From NCBI RefSeq assembly GCF_918697865.1, contig NZ_CAKKMV010000004.1:62001-126000 (forward strand): a stretch of 64,000 nucleotides of DNA. The letters run 5' to 3'. Positions 38,062-47,862 of the stretch are shown here, in pieces. Positions within the stretch are counted from its first letter, which is position 1; every line of letters starts with the position of its first letter. This stretch comes from Massilia sp. Bi118. GTDB lineage: Bacteria; Pseudomonadota; Gammaproteobacteria; Burkholderiales; Burkholderiaceae_D. The translations under genes were made by a program, and so were the position numbers. The notes below the pieces were generated by a model. That model was not told the DNA's origin and made no database searches. It saw nothing but the letters and a program-made list of their open reading frames with translations.

Positions 38062-39555
38062 TCAGGCGCGCGTCGCGACAGCTTCCAGCTGCTGCCTGCG
38101 CTCCACCGACTTCACCACCAGCGCCCGTAAATCGTTCAACAGCGAAAACTCCGTCTGGCTCAAGTACACCGACGGGAAGCGGTCATCCCAGTCCCCATAG
38201 ATGAAGCCGACCGGCTCGCCGTTGGTGCACAGCGGGATGATGACGAAGCAGCGTGCCGAGCCCAGGCTGCCTTTCCACCAGCCGGGCAGCTTGCTGGCGA
38301 ATTTCGGGTCGCGGGCGTTTTCGATGAAGATCACGCGGTCGCTGCCGAGGGCGGCGAAGAAGACGTTGGGCTCGTAGGTGTCGTCGAAGAACAGGTTCGG
38401 TTGCAGGGCCTTGGCGCCGTCGCCGAGGCCGATCCTTGCGCTGTACCTGCCCTCCCGGCGGCTGCGCAGGAAGCCGAAGGCGCGGGTGAAGGACAGGCCG
38501 TGGTAGGCGCTCTCGATCGCCATCGACATCATCTGGCCTGGCGTCGCGCTGCCGGCGGCATCACGCATCTCGGCGACGCCGGATTTCAGGATTTTATTGC
38601 CGGCGTCGCGCATGCGGGTCGCGGCGGCGGCGCGGGCGCGTTTTTCCGGCGGATTCGCCAGCGGCGCGATCGACAGGTCGGCGGCGGCGTCGACCCTGGC
38701 CTGCTCGATGGCGCCGACGATGTTGTCCGCCTCGATGCCGAGCATGCTTGAAAAGCTCGACGCCAGCTGCGCCACTTTCTCGGCCGCGCCTTCATCGCTA
38801 TGCCACAGCGATTCGGCGCATTGCGAGGACATGGTGCCCAGTGCGGCGAGCCAGTCTTCGTGGGCGAAGGCCTCACCGCGCTCGCCCGGCTCGACGCGGC
38901 GCATGCCGGCGATCAGGTTGCGCGGCAGGCCCCAGTGCTCGGCGGTGGCGCGGCCGACCTGTTCCAGGCTCAGGCCCAGCTGGTCGAGCGCCGCGGCGTC
39001 CTCGGCACCTTCGCCCGCGGCCTGCTGCAGGATGGTCCAGCGCTCCGGTAGGTAAAAGGTGACCATCATGCGGCCCAGCGAATGCAGGATCGAGCAGACC
39101 ACCGCTTCTTCCGGATCGCGCACGTCGGCCCTGGCGGCCACCTGCTGCGCCACCATCCCGGCCAGTACCGCTTTCTCCATTTCGATGTGGGCCTGCAGCG
39201 AATCCGGCGTGGACTTGCTCAGCTCCTCGATCAGCTTCAGGCCCAGGGCCAGGTGGCCGATCGCCTCCGTGCCCAGCACCAGCACGGCTTTCGAGACGGT
39301 GTTGATGCGCTGGCCGAAGGCCGAGTACATGCCGCTGTTCGCGAGACGCAGCACCTTCTGGGTCAGGACCGGATCGGACAGCACCGTCTGGGTCATGGAG
39401 AAGTCGCGCTCGTCCTCGCCGCGCATCGAGGCCAGGATGGCGTTGATGGCGCGGGTGAAGCCGGGCATGTCGCCGCGCCGGCGGATGCGTTCCCACAGCA
39501 GGGCGAGGGTGGCGTCGGCTTTCGCCGAGCGCTCGATATTCAGGGTCTGATTCAT
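38062..39555 (-). CDS. HDOD-GAF signalling protein
   Basis: A 497-residue soluble protein. An HDOD domain fills about 20-220 (DMPGFTRAINAIL, VLSDPVLTQKVLRLANSGMY, AVLVLGTEAIGHLALG, SILHSLGRMMV), and the C-terminal part (about 345-485) is GAF-like (FVIIPLCTNGEPVGFIYGDWDD). HDOD proteins are HD-related but usually non-catalytic scaffolds in chemotaxis and c-di-GMP circuits. It overlaps the upstream GGDEF-EAL gene by 4 bases (ATGA), so the two are translated together. Confidence 0.9.
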   Translation of the reverse strand: MNQTLNIERSAKADATLALLWERIRRRGDMPGFTRAINAILASMRGEDERDFSMTQTVLSDPVLTQKVLRLANSGMYSAFGQRINTVSKAVLVLGTEAIGHLALGLKLIEELSKSTPDSLQAHIEMEKAVLAGMVAQQVAARADVRDPEEAVVCSILHSLGRMMVTFYLPERWTILQQAAGEGAEDAAALDQLGLSLEQVGRATAEHWGLPRNLIAGMRRVEPGERGEAFAHEDWLAALGTMSSQCAESLWHSDEGAAEKVAQLASSFSSMLGIEADNIVGAIEQARVDAAADLSIAPLANPPEKRARAAAATRMRDAGNKILKSGVAEMRDAAGSATPGQMMSMAIESAYHGLSFTRAFGFLRSRREGRYSARIGLGDGAKALQPNLFFDDTYEPNVFFAALGSDRVIFIENARDPKFASKLPGWWKGSLGSARCFVIIPLCTNGEPVGFIYGDWDDRFPSVYLSQTEFSLLNDLRALVVKSVERRQQLEAVATRA

Positions 39556-41336
39556 GTGTGGCCCGCCCGCAGTTCGTTCGGGAGCAGTTCGGTGTACAGG
39601 TCTTCCTTCAGCGCCGCCATCGCGACGTGGGCCGACATCGGCTTGCCGGTCAGGTAGCCCTGCACGTAGTCGCAGCCGCGCGATCCCACGTAGCTGAGTT
39701 GTTCTTCGGTCTCGACGCCTTCCGCCACCACCGACAAGTCGAGGTGCTTGGCCAGGTCGAGCACGGCGTTGCAGATCGCCGCATCCTTGCTTGATTCCGG
39801 CAGGTCCTTGATGAAGGCGCGGTCGATCTTCAGCACCGAGATCGGGAAGCGCTTCAGGTAGGCCAGCGAGGAGTAGCCGGTGCCGAAATCGTCGATCGCG
39901 ATGCGCGCGCGGCGCTCGGCCATCTTGCCCAGGATGCTCTCGGCATGCGCCGGGTCGACCATCAGCGTGCCCTCGGTGATCTCGAGCACCAGCTTGTCGC
40001 CTGGCGTGCCGGAGAAGGCGAGGGCGTCGTCCAGCACCGACAGGAAGCGGTCGTTGCGGAACTGGCGCGGGCTGATATTGACCGAGATGTAGAGGTCGCG
40101 CTTGGCGACTTCCTCGAACTGGCGGATCTGCACCAGCGCCGCCTTCAGCGCCCAGGCACCCAGCATGTTGATCAGGCCATTGGTCTCGGAGATGGGGATG
40201 AAGCGCACCGGCGGCACCATGCCCAGGGTTGGATGCTTCCAGCGCATCAGGGTCTCGAAGCCCTCGATGCGGCGGGTGCGGCTGCTGACGATGGGCTGGT
40301 AGTACAGCATGAACTCGCCCTCGCGCACCGCCTGGAACATCGCTGCTTCGAGCGAAATGTCGTGCTGCGGCGGCGCGCTTTCGCGGCTGCTGTGGACCAG
40401 TGTGCGGGCGCCGCCGGTTTCCTTGGCGCGGCTCATCGCGCTGTCGGCCAGCGCCACCAGGCGCACCTCGTCCTCGGCGTGCTCCGGGTAGACCGAGACG
40501 CCGATGGAGGCGCCCAGGTAGACCGTGTGGCTGTCGATCTCGAAAGGCGGCTGCAGGGCCGCCAGCAGGCGTCCGGTGACCAGCTTGATCTGGGCTTCGT
40601 TGTAGGTGCCCGGCAGGACCGCGACGAATTCGTCGCCGCCGACGCGCGCCAGGGTGTCGCTGTCGCGCAGGGTCTTGCGCAGGCGGCCGGCGGCCATGCG
40701 CAGGACGGCGTCGCCGACCGGGTGGCCGAGGCCGTCGTTGACCTTCTTGAAGCCGTCCAGGCCGATGGTGGCGATCGAAAAGCCCTGGCCGGAGCGGCGG
40801 GCGTTGGCGATCACCATGCGGATGCGGTCCGACAGCAGCAGGCGGTTCGGCAGTTCGGTGAGGGCGTCGTGGGTCGCCATGTGGCGCAAGCGCTGCTCGG
40901 TGGCGCGCTGGGCCGACATGTCGCGGCCGACCGCCAGCAGTTCCGGGCCGCCGTCCAGCAGGCTGACGCGCAGCTCGAACCAGGTTTCCTTGTCGCCTGC
41001 GCGCATGTCGCCTACGCGCATGTCGCCGGTGCGCATGTCGCCGGTGCGCAGGCGTGCTTCGACCAGCACCGGCTCGGCGCGCGCGGTCGCGTCGACGATG
41101 GCGTTGCGCAGCGCCGGCTGGTCGACCTCGATGGCGAGCGCGGGCAGGGCCGTGCCGTGCAGTTCGCCGACTGCGTCGAGCAGGCGCTGGCCACGTTTGC
41201 TGGCATGGCGGATCAGGCCGGAGGGGGCGATGCGGAACGCGATGTCGCCCACCGCTTCCATGAGCGCATCCAGCCCGTGGGCCGGCGGCGCATGGCGCGG
41301 ATCCTCGTTCGCTGCTGCTGGTGAACCGGGGCGCAT
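39552..41336 (-). CDS. PAS-GGDEF-EAL bifunctional c-di-GMP protein
   Basis: A 594-residue protein without membrane segments. ATG 41336 is taken as start; an in-frame GTG at 41396 is less likely. A PAS-like domain (about 20-145) leads to a GGDEF domain with the intact RVGGDEFVAVLPG and an EAL domain in which the key block reads FETLMRW in place of EALLRW; the catalytic Glu stays, and DDFGTGYSSLAYLKRF is normal. The PAS region carries an in-frame minisatellite of 15-bp units (RTGDM-like). Both cyclase and phosphodiesterase activity are possible. Operon with the downstream HDOD gene. Confidence 0.92.
   Translation of the reverse strand: MRPGSPAAANEDPRHAPPAHGLDALMEAVGDIAFRIAPSGLIRHASKRGQRLLDAVGELHGTALPALAIEVDQPALRNAIVDATARAEPVLVEARLRTGDMRTGDMRVGDMRAGDKETWFELRVSLLDGGPELLAVGRDMSAQRATEQRLRHMATHDALTELPNRLLLSDRIRMVIANARRSGQGFSIATIGLDGFKKVNDGLGHPVGDAVLRMAAGRLRKTLRDSDTLARVGGDEFVAVLPGTYNEAQIKLVTGRLLAALQPPFEIDSHTVYLGASIGVSVYPEHAEDEVRLVALADSAMSRAKETGGARTLVHSSRESAPPQHDISLEAAMFQAVREGEFMLYYQPIVSSRTRRIEGFETLMRWKHPTLGMVPPVRFIPISETNGLINMLGAWALKAALVQIRQFEEVAKRDLYISVNISPRQFRNDRFLSVLDDALAFSGTPGDKLVLEITEGTLMVDPAHAESILGKMAERRARIAIDDFGTGYSSLAYLKRFPISVLKIDRAFIKDLPESSKDAAICNAVLDLAKHLDLSVVAEGVETEEQLSYVGSRGCDYVQGYLTGKPMSAHVAMAALKEDLYTELLPNELRAGHT
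40991..41050 (-). repeat. 15-bp tandem repeat in frame within the PAS region
   Basis: Four consecutive 15-base units of the form TGTCGCC(T/G)(G/A/G)(C/T)GCGCA at 40991, 41006, 41021 and 41036, the last two identical. On the coding strand they give RTGDM-RTGDM-RVGDM-RAGDK. The unit length is a multiple of three, so copy number can change without frameshift. Confidence 0.9.
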
Positions 41337-41671
41337 GTTTTGAATAGGTGCTTTCTTGAAATCCTGGCCGCTGCGCGGAGCAGCGGCAAACCGCACGAGT
41401 GTATCAAATCCTTTGGAAATGTATCACTGAAAGATTCTCGAGAGCACTAAAAAACACAATCGAGCCTCGTGTTTAGCCCCGCCTTGATACCCCGCAGCTG
41501 TCATTCCGGACAGGTCGTGCTTGCCCGGCATAAGCCTTTAAGCTAGCCTTGTTGCCTTGTCGATAACGCGAGCCGGACGCCGAGCCGGTGCATTGTCGCC
41601 GATACAGTGCAATTAGGAAACATTTCCTTGGATTGCCCGATGCTTCGATGCAACATGAAAGAGACGCGGCC
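41337..41671. other. Divergent promoter region of the GGDEF-EAL operon and aidB
   Basis: 335 bases without a gene. It holds a direct repeat TGTATCA at 41401-41407 and 41421-41427 (20-base period), an inverted repeat AAACAC/GTGTTT at 41453-41475, and a palindrome AGGAAA-CA-TTTCCT at 41615-41628 with an outer CAAT/ATTG (41610-41635) about 37 bases before aidB. These are candidate regulator sites. No convincing -35/-10 pair was found. Confidence 0.5.
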
Positions 41672-43375
41672 ATGAATCGATTCGATACCCACGAGGTCTT
41701 CAACCAGGCATCGCCCTTCGGCGACGTCAACCTGTTCCGCTGCGATCCCGCCTTGCGCGAGGGCCTGGAGCGCGAAGGCGGCGGCTGGGCCGCCGGCACG
41801 CTGGATGCGCTCGGCGAGCAGCTCGGCAGTGCCGAAGTGCTGGATCTTGCGCGCCTGGCCAACGAGTTCACGCCGCGCCTGGTGAACTTCGACCGCAGCG
41901 GGCAGCGCATCGACGAACTCGAATTCCATCCGTCCTGGCATCGCCTGATGAGCATGCTGATCGAGAACGGCGCGCATTCGCTGCCGTGGGAGGCGCCCAA
42001 AGCCGGCGCCCAGGTCGCGCGCGCCGCCGCCTACCTCATGTTCGGCCAGGTCGAGAACGGCTCGCAATGCCCGGTGACGATGACCTATGCCTCGGTGCCG
42101 GCGCTGCGCCAGAACCCGGTCATCGCCGCGCGCTGGCTGCCGAAGATCCTGTCGCGGGACTACGACCCGCGCTCGCTGCCGGTCGAACAGAAGCGCGGCG
42201 CCCTGGTCGGCATGGGCATGACGGAAAAGCAGGGCGGCACCGATGTGCGCGCCAACACGACCCGCGCCGCGCCGCTGGACCCGGCCCAGGCCAAGGCGCG
42301 TTTCGGCGAGGAAGGCGAGGGCGCATTTGTGATCGTGGGTCACAAATGGTTTTTCTCGGCGCCGCAGTGCGACGCCCACCTGGTGCTGGCGCAGCTTGAT
42401 GCCGAAGGCAGCGCCGGCCTCAGCTGCTTCTTCGTGCCGCGCTTCCTGCCCGACGGCAGCCGCAACGCGATCCGCGTGCAGCGCCTGAAGAACAAGCTGG
42501 GCAACCGTTCGAACGCCTCCTCCGAGGTCGAATTCTGCGACGCGATCGGCTGGATGATAGGTAGGGAGGGGCGCGGCATCCCGACCATCCTCGAGATGGG
42601 CAGCCATACCCGGCTCGACTGCGTGACAGGCACGGCCGGCATCATGCGCGCCGCCCTGTGCCATGCGCTCCACCACGCGCGCGGACGCAGCGCCTTTGGC
42701 CGCCCGCTGGCCGAACAGCCGCTGATGCAGAACGTGCTGGCCGACCTGGCGCTGGAATCCGAGGCTGCGACCGCCTTCGCGCTGCGCCTGGCACGCTGTT
42801 ACGACCGCCAGGACGATCCCGCGGAAGTCCTGCTCGGGCGCCTGCTGACGCCAGCCGGCAAGTACTGGCTGTGCAAGCGCGGCCCGGCCTTCGGCGCCGA
42901 GGCGATGGAAGTCATGGGCGGCAACGGCTATGTGGAGGACGGCCCGCTGGCGCGCCTGTACCGCGAATTTCCCGTCAATTCGATCTGGGAAGGGTCCGGC
43001 AACGTGATGTGCCTGGACGTGCTGCGCGCCTTCGGCAAGTCGCCGGAAGCGCGCGCGGCGCTGGCGCAGGAACTGGGCCTGGCGGCCGGCATCGACGCCC
43101 GCTACGACGCCTGGTGCGCGCGGCTAATGGGAGAGCTCGCAGGAGGGGCAACCCCGGCGGCCGCATCGGAATTCGGCGCCCGCCGCCTGGCCGAGCAACT
43201 GGTGGTCGGTGTCCAGGCCGGCCTGCTGCTGCGCCATGCCCCGGCTTTTGTGTCGGACGCCTTCGTGGCCTCGCGCATTGCGCGCGAGGTGGGCGGCGCC
43301 TTCGGCCGGCTGCCGGATGGGGCCGACGCGCCCGCCATCCTGGCCCGGGCTCTGGAAATTTCTTCAACCAGGTAG
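41672..43375 (+). CDS. aidB: AidB-like acyl-CoA dehydrogenase family protein
   Basis: A 567-residue flavoprotein that follows E. coli AidB (541 residues) block by block: GMGMTEKQGGTDVRANTTRA, GHKWFFSAPQCDAHLVLAQ, GLSCFFVPRFLPDG, LKNKLGNRSNASSEVEF and YREFPVNSIWEGSGNVMCLDVLR. The ATG 41672 has GAAAGAGA 7-8 bases upstream and precedes the conserved NRFDTHEVFNQ start. AidB binds DNA and FAD and is part of the adaptive response to alkylating agents; its reaction is still not settled. Paralogues in this order are often called isovaleryl-CoA dehydrogenase. A possible operator palindrome lies upstream, but no Ada gene is near. Confidence 0.92.
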   Translation: MNRFDTHEVFNQASPFGDVNLFRCDPALREGLEREGGGWAAGTLDALGEQLGSAEVLDLARLANEFTPRLVNFDRSGQRIDELEFHPSWHRLMSMLIENGAHSLPWEAPKAGAQVARAAAYLMFGQVENGSQCPVTMTYASVPALRQNPVIAARWLPKILSRDYDPRSLPVEQKRGALVGMGMTEKQGGTDVRANTTRAAPLDPAQAKARFGEEGEGAFVIVGHKWFFSAPQCDAHLVLAQLDAEGSAGLSCFFVPRFLPDGSRNAIRVQRLKNKLGNRSNASSEVEFCDAIGWMIGREGRGIPTILEMGSHTRLDCVTGTAGIMRAALCHALHHARGRSAFGRPLAEQPLMQNVLADLALESEAATAFALRLARCYDRQDDPAEVLLGRLLTPAGKYWLCKRGPAFGAEAMEVMGGNGYVEDGPLARLYREFPVNSIWEGSGNVMCLDVLRAFGKSPEARAALAQELGLAAGIDARYDAWCARLMGELAGGATPAAASEFGARRLAEQLVVGVQAGLLLRHAPAFVSDAFVASRIAREVGGAFGRLPDGADAPAILARALEISSTR

Positions 43376-43449
43376 GGACAAACTGGCCCGCGGCTGGGAT
43401 AATGCTGGTCTGATCGCCAACACTGGCCGCATTTACATAGAGTACCTAC

Positions 43450-44100
43450 ATGAAACAAGATCCGCGTTTTCCCAGCCTGTACATCCTGAATCACCCCCTC
43501 ATCCAGCACAAGCTGTCGCACATGCGCGACCGCGGCACCTCGACCCGCACCTTCCGCGAGCTGCTGAGGGAGATCACGCTGCTGATGGGCTACGAAATCA
43601 CGCGCGACCTGCCGCTGACCACGCGCGAAATCGAAACTCCGCTGATGACCATCGACGCGCCCATCATCGCGGGCAAGAAGCTGGCCATCGTGCCGATCCT
43701 GCGCGCCGGCATCGGCATGAGCGACGGCCTGCTGGAACTGGTGCCGTCGGCGCGCGTCGGCCACATCGGCGTGTTCCGCGACCCGGAAACCCACCAGCCG
43801 GTCGAATACCTGGTGCGCCTGCCGGACACCACCGAGCGTACCTTCATCCTCTGCGATCCGATGGTCGCGACGGGCAATTCGGCGGTCTACGCCGTTGACG
43901 TGCTGAAGAAGCGCGGCGTGCCGGACGAGCAGATCATCTTCCTGGCCCTGGTGGCCGCGCCGGAAGGCGTCGAGGTGTTCCACAAGGCGCACCCGAACGT
44001 CAAGCTCTACGTGGCCTCGCTGGACAGCCACCTGAACGATCACGCCTACATCATCCCCGGCCTGGGCGATGCCGGCGACCGCATCTTCGGTACCAAATAA
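43450..44100 (+). CDS. upp: Uracil phosphoribosyltransferase
   Basis: A 216-residue enzyme that joins uracil and PRPP to UMP in pyrimidine salvage. The PRPP loop [16 protein letters not shown], the block [28 protein letters not shown] and the C-terminal uracil loop [17 protein letters not shown] are intact. The stop is followed at once by the ATG of an Hpt gene, with no spacer, so the two are likely co-transcribed. Confidence 0.97.
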   Translation: MKQDPRFPSLYILNHPLIQHKLSHMRDRGTSTRTFRELLREITLLMGYEITRDLPLTTREIETPLMTIDAPIIAGKKLAIVPILRAGIGMSDGLLELVPSARVGHIGVFRDPETHQPVEYLVRLPDTTERTFILCDPMVATGNSAVYAVDVLKKRGVPDEQIIFLALVAAPEGVEVFHKAHPNVKLYVASLDSHLNDHAYIIPGLGDAGDRIFGTK

Positions 44101-44481
44101 ATGCAGACCGGGAGCGCGGCCGACGCGGAGTTCTTCGAACGGCTGGCGGAGCTGAACGACAGGTTCGCGGCGTCGCTTCCGCAGACCCTCGGGCGCGTGT
44201 CGGCTGCACGCAACGCTTTCGACACTGTGCGGCCGCAACCTGAACTGATGCAGGAGCTGCATGCGGTGCTGCACACGCTGGCGGGGTCCTCGGCGACTTT
44301 CGGTTTCCGCATCCTCGGCCACCAGGCGCGGAATATCGAGCAGCGCCTGCGGGTCCTGATGACCTTCGACGCCGTCGCCCCGGAAGAGTGGGAGGCCTGG
44401 CTGGCCGAGCTGGACGTGTTCGTGGCCTGGGCCTTGCGCGACCCGAAGGATGCCTATCCCAATGACGAGTCCGTCATCTAG
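44101..44481 (+). CDS. Hpt-domain phosphotransfer protein
   Basis: A 126-residue single-domain protein. The helix ELMQELHAVLHTLAGSSATFGF has the Hpt pattern with the phospho-acceptor His58 in HTLAGS, and the next helix FRILGHQARNIEQRLR fits the four-helix bundle. Stand-alone Hpt proteins move phosphate between receiver domains in phosphorelays. It starts directly after upp and no hybrid kinase is adjacent, so the partner is encoded elsewhere. The context says nothing on a link with pyrimidine salvage. Confidence 0.85.
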   Translation: MQTGSAADAEFFERLAELNDRFAASLPQTLGRVSAARNAFDTVRPQPELMQELHAVLHTLAGSSATFGFRILGHQARNIEQRLRVLMTFDAVAPEEWEAWLAELDVFVAWALRDPKDAYPNDESVI

Positions 44482-44579
44482 ACCTTCGACAAGAACATTG
44501 TCTTGAAGTCGTTTGATGTATGACAAACTTGCTAACTTTCGATAATCTATATTCTGCATACCGCCGACGCAAAATAAGG

Positions 44580-44613
44580 GCTCGTAAAAGTTGGTTTTAG
44601 GAATGTTACGAGC
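44580..44613 (+). other. 8-bp inverted repeat upstream of the cold-shock gene
   Basis: GCTCGTAA (44580-44587) and TTACGAGC (44606-44613) form a perfect stem with an 18-base loop, followed by TGCAGATTTATTTT. It may end the upp-hpt transcript or bind a regulator ahead of the csp promoter. The 44482-44776 gap contains no coding sequence that I can support. Confidence 0.5.
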
Positions 44614-44658
44614 TGCAGATTTATTTTACGAAAACCGTGTATCTTTTGGTTTATTCGG

Positions 44659-44776
44659 TATAATGTGGGATCGTTGGATTCGCGGTTGCAGTGCAGTTAG
44701 TCTGTCATTTGTTTCTTGCTTCTTCAAACGATCGTAAACGGGCGCAAGCCCACTTCAACTGAAATAGGAAATAGTA
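44659..44776 (+). promoter_or_regulatory. Promoter (-10) and long leader of the cold-shock gene
   Basis: A consensus TATAAT stands at 44659-44664 in an AT-rich stretch; no clear -35 was found at the usual spacing. Transcription from here would give an untranslated leader of roughly 105 bases before the ATG at 44777, ending with AGGA at normal ribosome-site spacing. Long leaders that refold in the cold are known for cspA-type genes. Confidence 0.6.
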
Positions 44777-44980
44777 ATGGCAACTGGCATCGTTAAATGG
44801 TTCAATGACTCCAAGGGCTTCGGCTTCATCACCCCGGACGAAGGCGGCGAAGATCTGTTCGCTCACTTCTCGGCGATCCAATCCCAAGGCTTCAAGTCGC
44901 TGCAAGAGAATCAGCGTGTTTCGTTCGACGTGACCTCGGGTCCGAAGGGCAAGCAAGCATCGAACATCCAGCCGCTGTAA
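44777..44980 (+). CDS. CspA-family cold-shock protein
   Basis: A 67-residue single cold-shock domain that binds single-stranded RNA/DNA and melts RNA structure. RNP1 KGFGFI (about 15-20) and RNP2 LFAHF (about 30-34) are intact, with the family start [12 protein letters not shown] and end [11 protein letters not shown]. It stands alone between its own long leader and a strong terminator. Which cold-shock paralogue it is cannot be told from one gene. Confidence 0.97.
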   Translation: MATGIVKWFNDSKGFGFITPDEGGEDLFAHFSAIQSQGFKSLQENQRVSFDVTSGPKGKQASNIQPL

Positions 44981-45007
44981 TCGTCACGATTACTCGCTGA
45001 ATGTCGC

Positions 45008-45040
45008 AAAAAATCCTCGGCATGTCCGGGGATTTTTTTT
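45008..45040 (+). terminator. Terminator after the cold-shock gene, probably bidirectional
   Basis: A ten-pair stem (AAATCCTCGG / CCGGGGATTT, one G-T pair) with a short CATGT-type loop runs into eight T on the plus strand and six T on the minus strand. It can therefore also end the convergent LysR gene. Confidence 0.88.
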
Positions 45041-45074
45041 GCCTGTCGTATTTCTTTTTGATCGGCAATTTTCT

Positions 45075-45989
45075 TTAATTGCCAAGGTTGTTCCGCCAGT
45101 AATCGGGTTGCGAATAGGCATGGCGCAGAAAATCGACGAAACTGCGGATTCGCAGTGGCAAGTGCCGGCGTTGTGCGAATACCGCGTAAATGTCGTTGCC
45201 CGGCGCCGCATATTGCTCCAGCACCGGGACCAGGCGGCCGGCCGCGATTTCCGGTCCCACTTCCCACATCGAGCGCCAGGCCAGGCCGCGTCCGGCCAGC
45301 GCCCAGTCATGCAGTACGGCGCCGTCGTTGCAGACCATGTTCCCGCCCACCTTCAGGGTCACGATCTTCCCGCCGTCGTGGAAGGTCCAGCCGCGCTGGC
45401 TGCCTTCGCTGCTGATCGGCAGGCAGTTGTGGCGCGCCAGGTCGTCGAGGGTCTGCGGCGTGCCGTGGCGCTTCAGGTAGGCCGGTGCGCCCACCACCAC
45501 GCGGTGGTTGTCCGCCAGCTTCACACCGATCAGATTCGAGTCCGACAGGCTGGCGATGCGGATCGCCACGTCCACGCCTTCGCCGATGACGTCGACCACG
45601 CGGTCGTTCAGGTTCAGGTTGAGCGTGACGTCGCGATGTTCAAGCAAGAAGGACGGCACCAGCGGCGCCACGTGCTGGCGCCCGAAGCCGGCCGGGGCAG
45701 ATACCAGTAGATGCCCGGTGGCGCGCGCGCTGCGCTCGGAGACGGCCGACTCCGCCTCTTCCAGCTCGGCCAGGATGCGCTGGCAATCCTCGAGGAAGGC
45801 GGCGCCCTCGTCGGTGAGGACCAGCTTGCGCGTGGTTCGCTGCAGCAGCTTGACGCCAAGGCGGCTCTCCAGAGCATCGAGGCGGCGCCCGATCATGGCC
45901 GGCGCGATGCCCTCGGCACGGGCCGCGGCGGACAGGCTGCCGCGGGCGACGACCTCGACGAAAGTGGAAATCTGGCGAAAATGGCCCAT
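45075..45989 (-). CDS. LysR-family transcriptional regulator
   Basis: A 304-residue regulator: an N-terminal winged helix (FVEVVARGSLSAAARAEGIAPAMIGRRLDALESRLGVKLLQRTTRKL, about 10-55) and a substrate-binding-protein-like effector domain from about 90. It is divergent from the malate synthase gene, 171 bases apart, the usual arrangement for a LysR protein and its target, so it may control glyoxylate-shunt expression. This link is positional inference; many LysR proteins of this branch (LeuO/PgrR-like) control other genes. Confidence 0.92.
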   Translation of the reverse strand: MGHFRQISTFVEVVARGSLSAAARAEGIAPAMIGRRLDALESRLGVKLLQRTTRKLVLTDEGAAFLEDCQRILAELEEAESAVSERSARATGHLLVSAPAGFGRQHVAPLVPSFLLEHRDVTLNLNLNDRVVDVIGEGVDVAIRIASLSDSNLIGVKLADNHRVVVGAPAYLKRHGTPQTLDDLARHNCLPISSEGSQRGWTFHDGGKIVTLKVGGNMVCNDGAVLHDWALAGRGLAWRSMWEVGPEIAAGRLVPVLEQYAAPGNDIYAVFAQRRHLPLRIRSFVDFLRHAYSQPDYWRNNLGN

Positions 45990-46080
45990 GCGCGGCGTGT
46001 ACTCCTGTTTTGATCCTCAGCTGTGACAAAAACGCATAGATGAATGTATTTTTTGTCTCGTTTAATGACGCTTGAGTGAA

Positions 46081-46086
46081 TATACT
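46081..46086 (+). promoter_or_regulatory. Possible -10 box of aceB
   Basis: TATACT, one base off consensus, about 75 bases before the malate synthase start. No good -35 at 16-18 bases; activation by the divergent LysR protein would fit that lack. Confidence 0.35.
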
Positions 46087-46160
46087 TGACGAGATAGCAA
46101 ACGCCAAGACCGCTGTTGCGCTTGGCAGCGCCGAGTTTTCATACTAAAGAGGAGTACGTC

Positions 46161-47750
<1,590 letters not shown>

Positions 47751-47757
47751 GTGTTTT

Positions 47758-47835
47758 GGTGGGCACGTGGTGCCCACCCTACGATATTTTCGTCACGCGT
47801 AGGGTGGAGTGATTGATGCCGGGGGCATCAATCAC
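47758..47835. repeat. Triple-hairpin palindromic element between aceB and gloB
   Basis: Three perfect inverted repeats in 78 bases: GGTGGGCA/TGCCCACC (47758-47778), CCACCCTACG/CGTAGGGTGG (47774-47807) and a 12-bp stem GTGATTGATGCC/GGCATCAATCAC around GGG (47809-47835). The first and second share bases and so exclude each other. It lies between convergent genes and probably ends both transcripts; it is unlike the REP-like family at 33.8-38.0 kb. Confidence 0.85.
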
Positions 47836-47862
47836 GTGCCCATGCACAGTTTCGCCAATCGC

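Noticed and set aside
46051..46100. LysR binding site before aceB
   Set aside because: TTGTCTCG and CGAGATAGCAA are imperfectly inverted and too far apart for a clear T-N11-A site.
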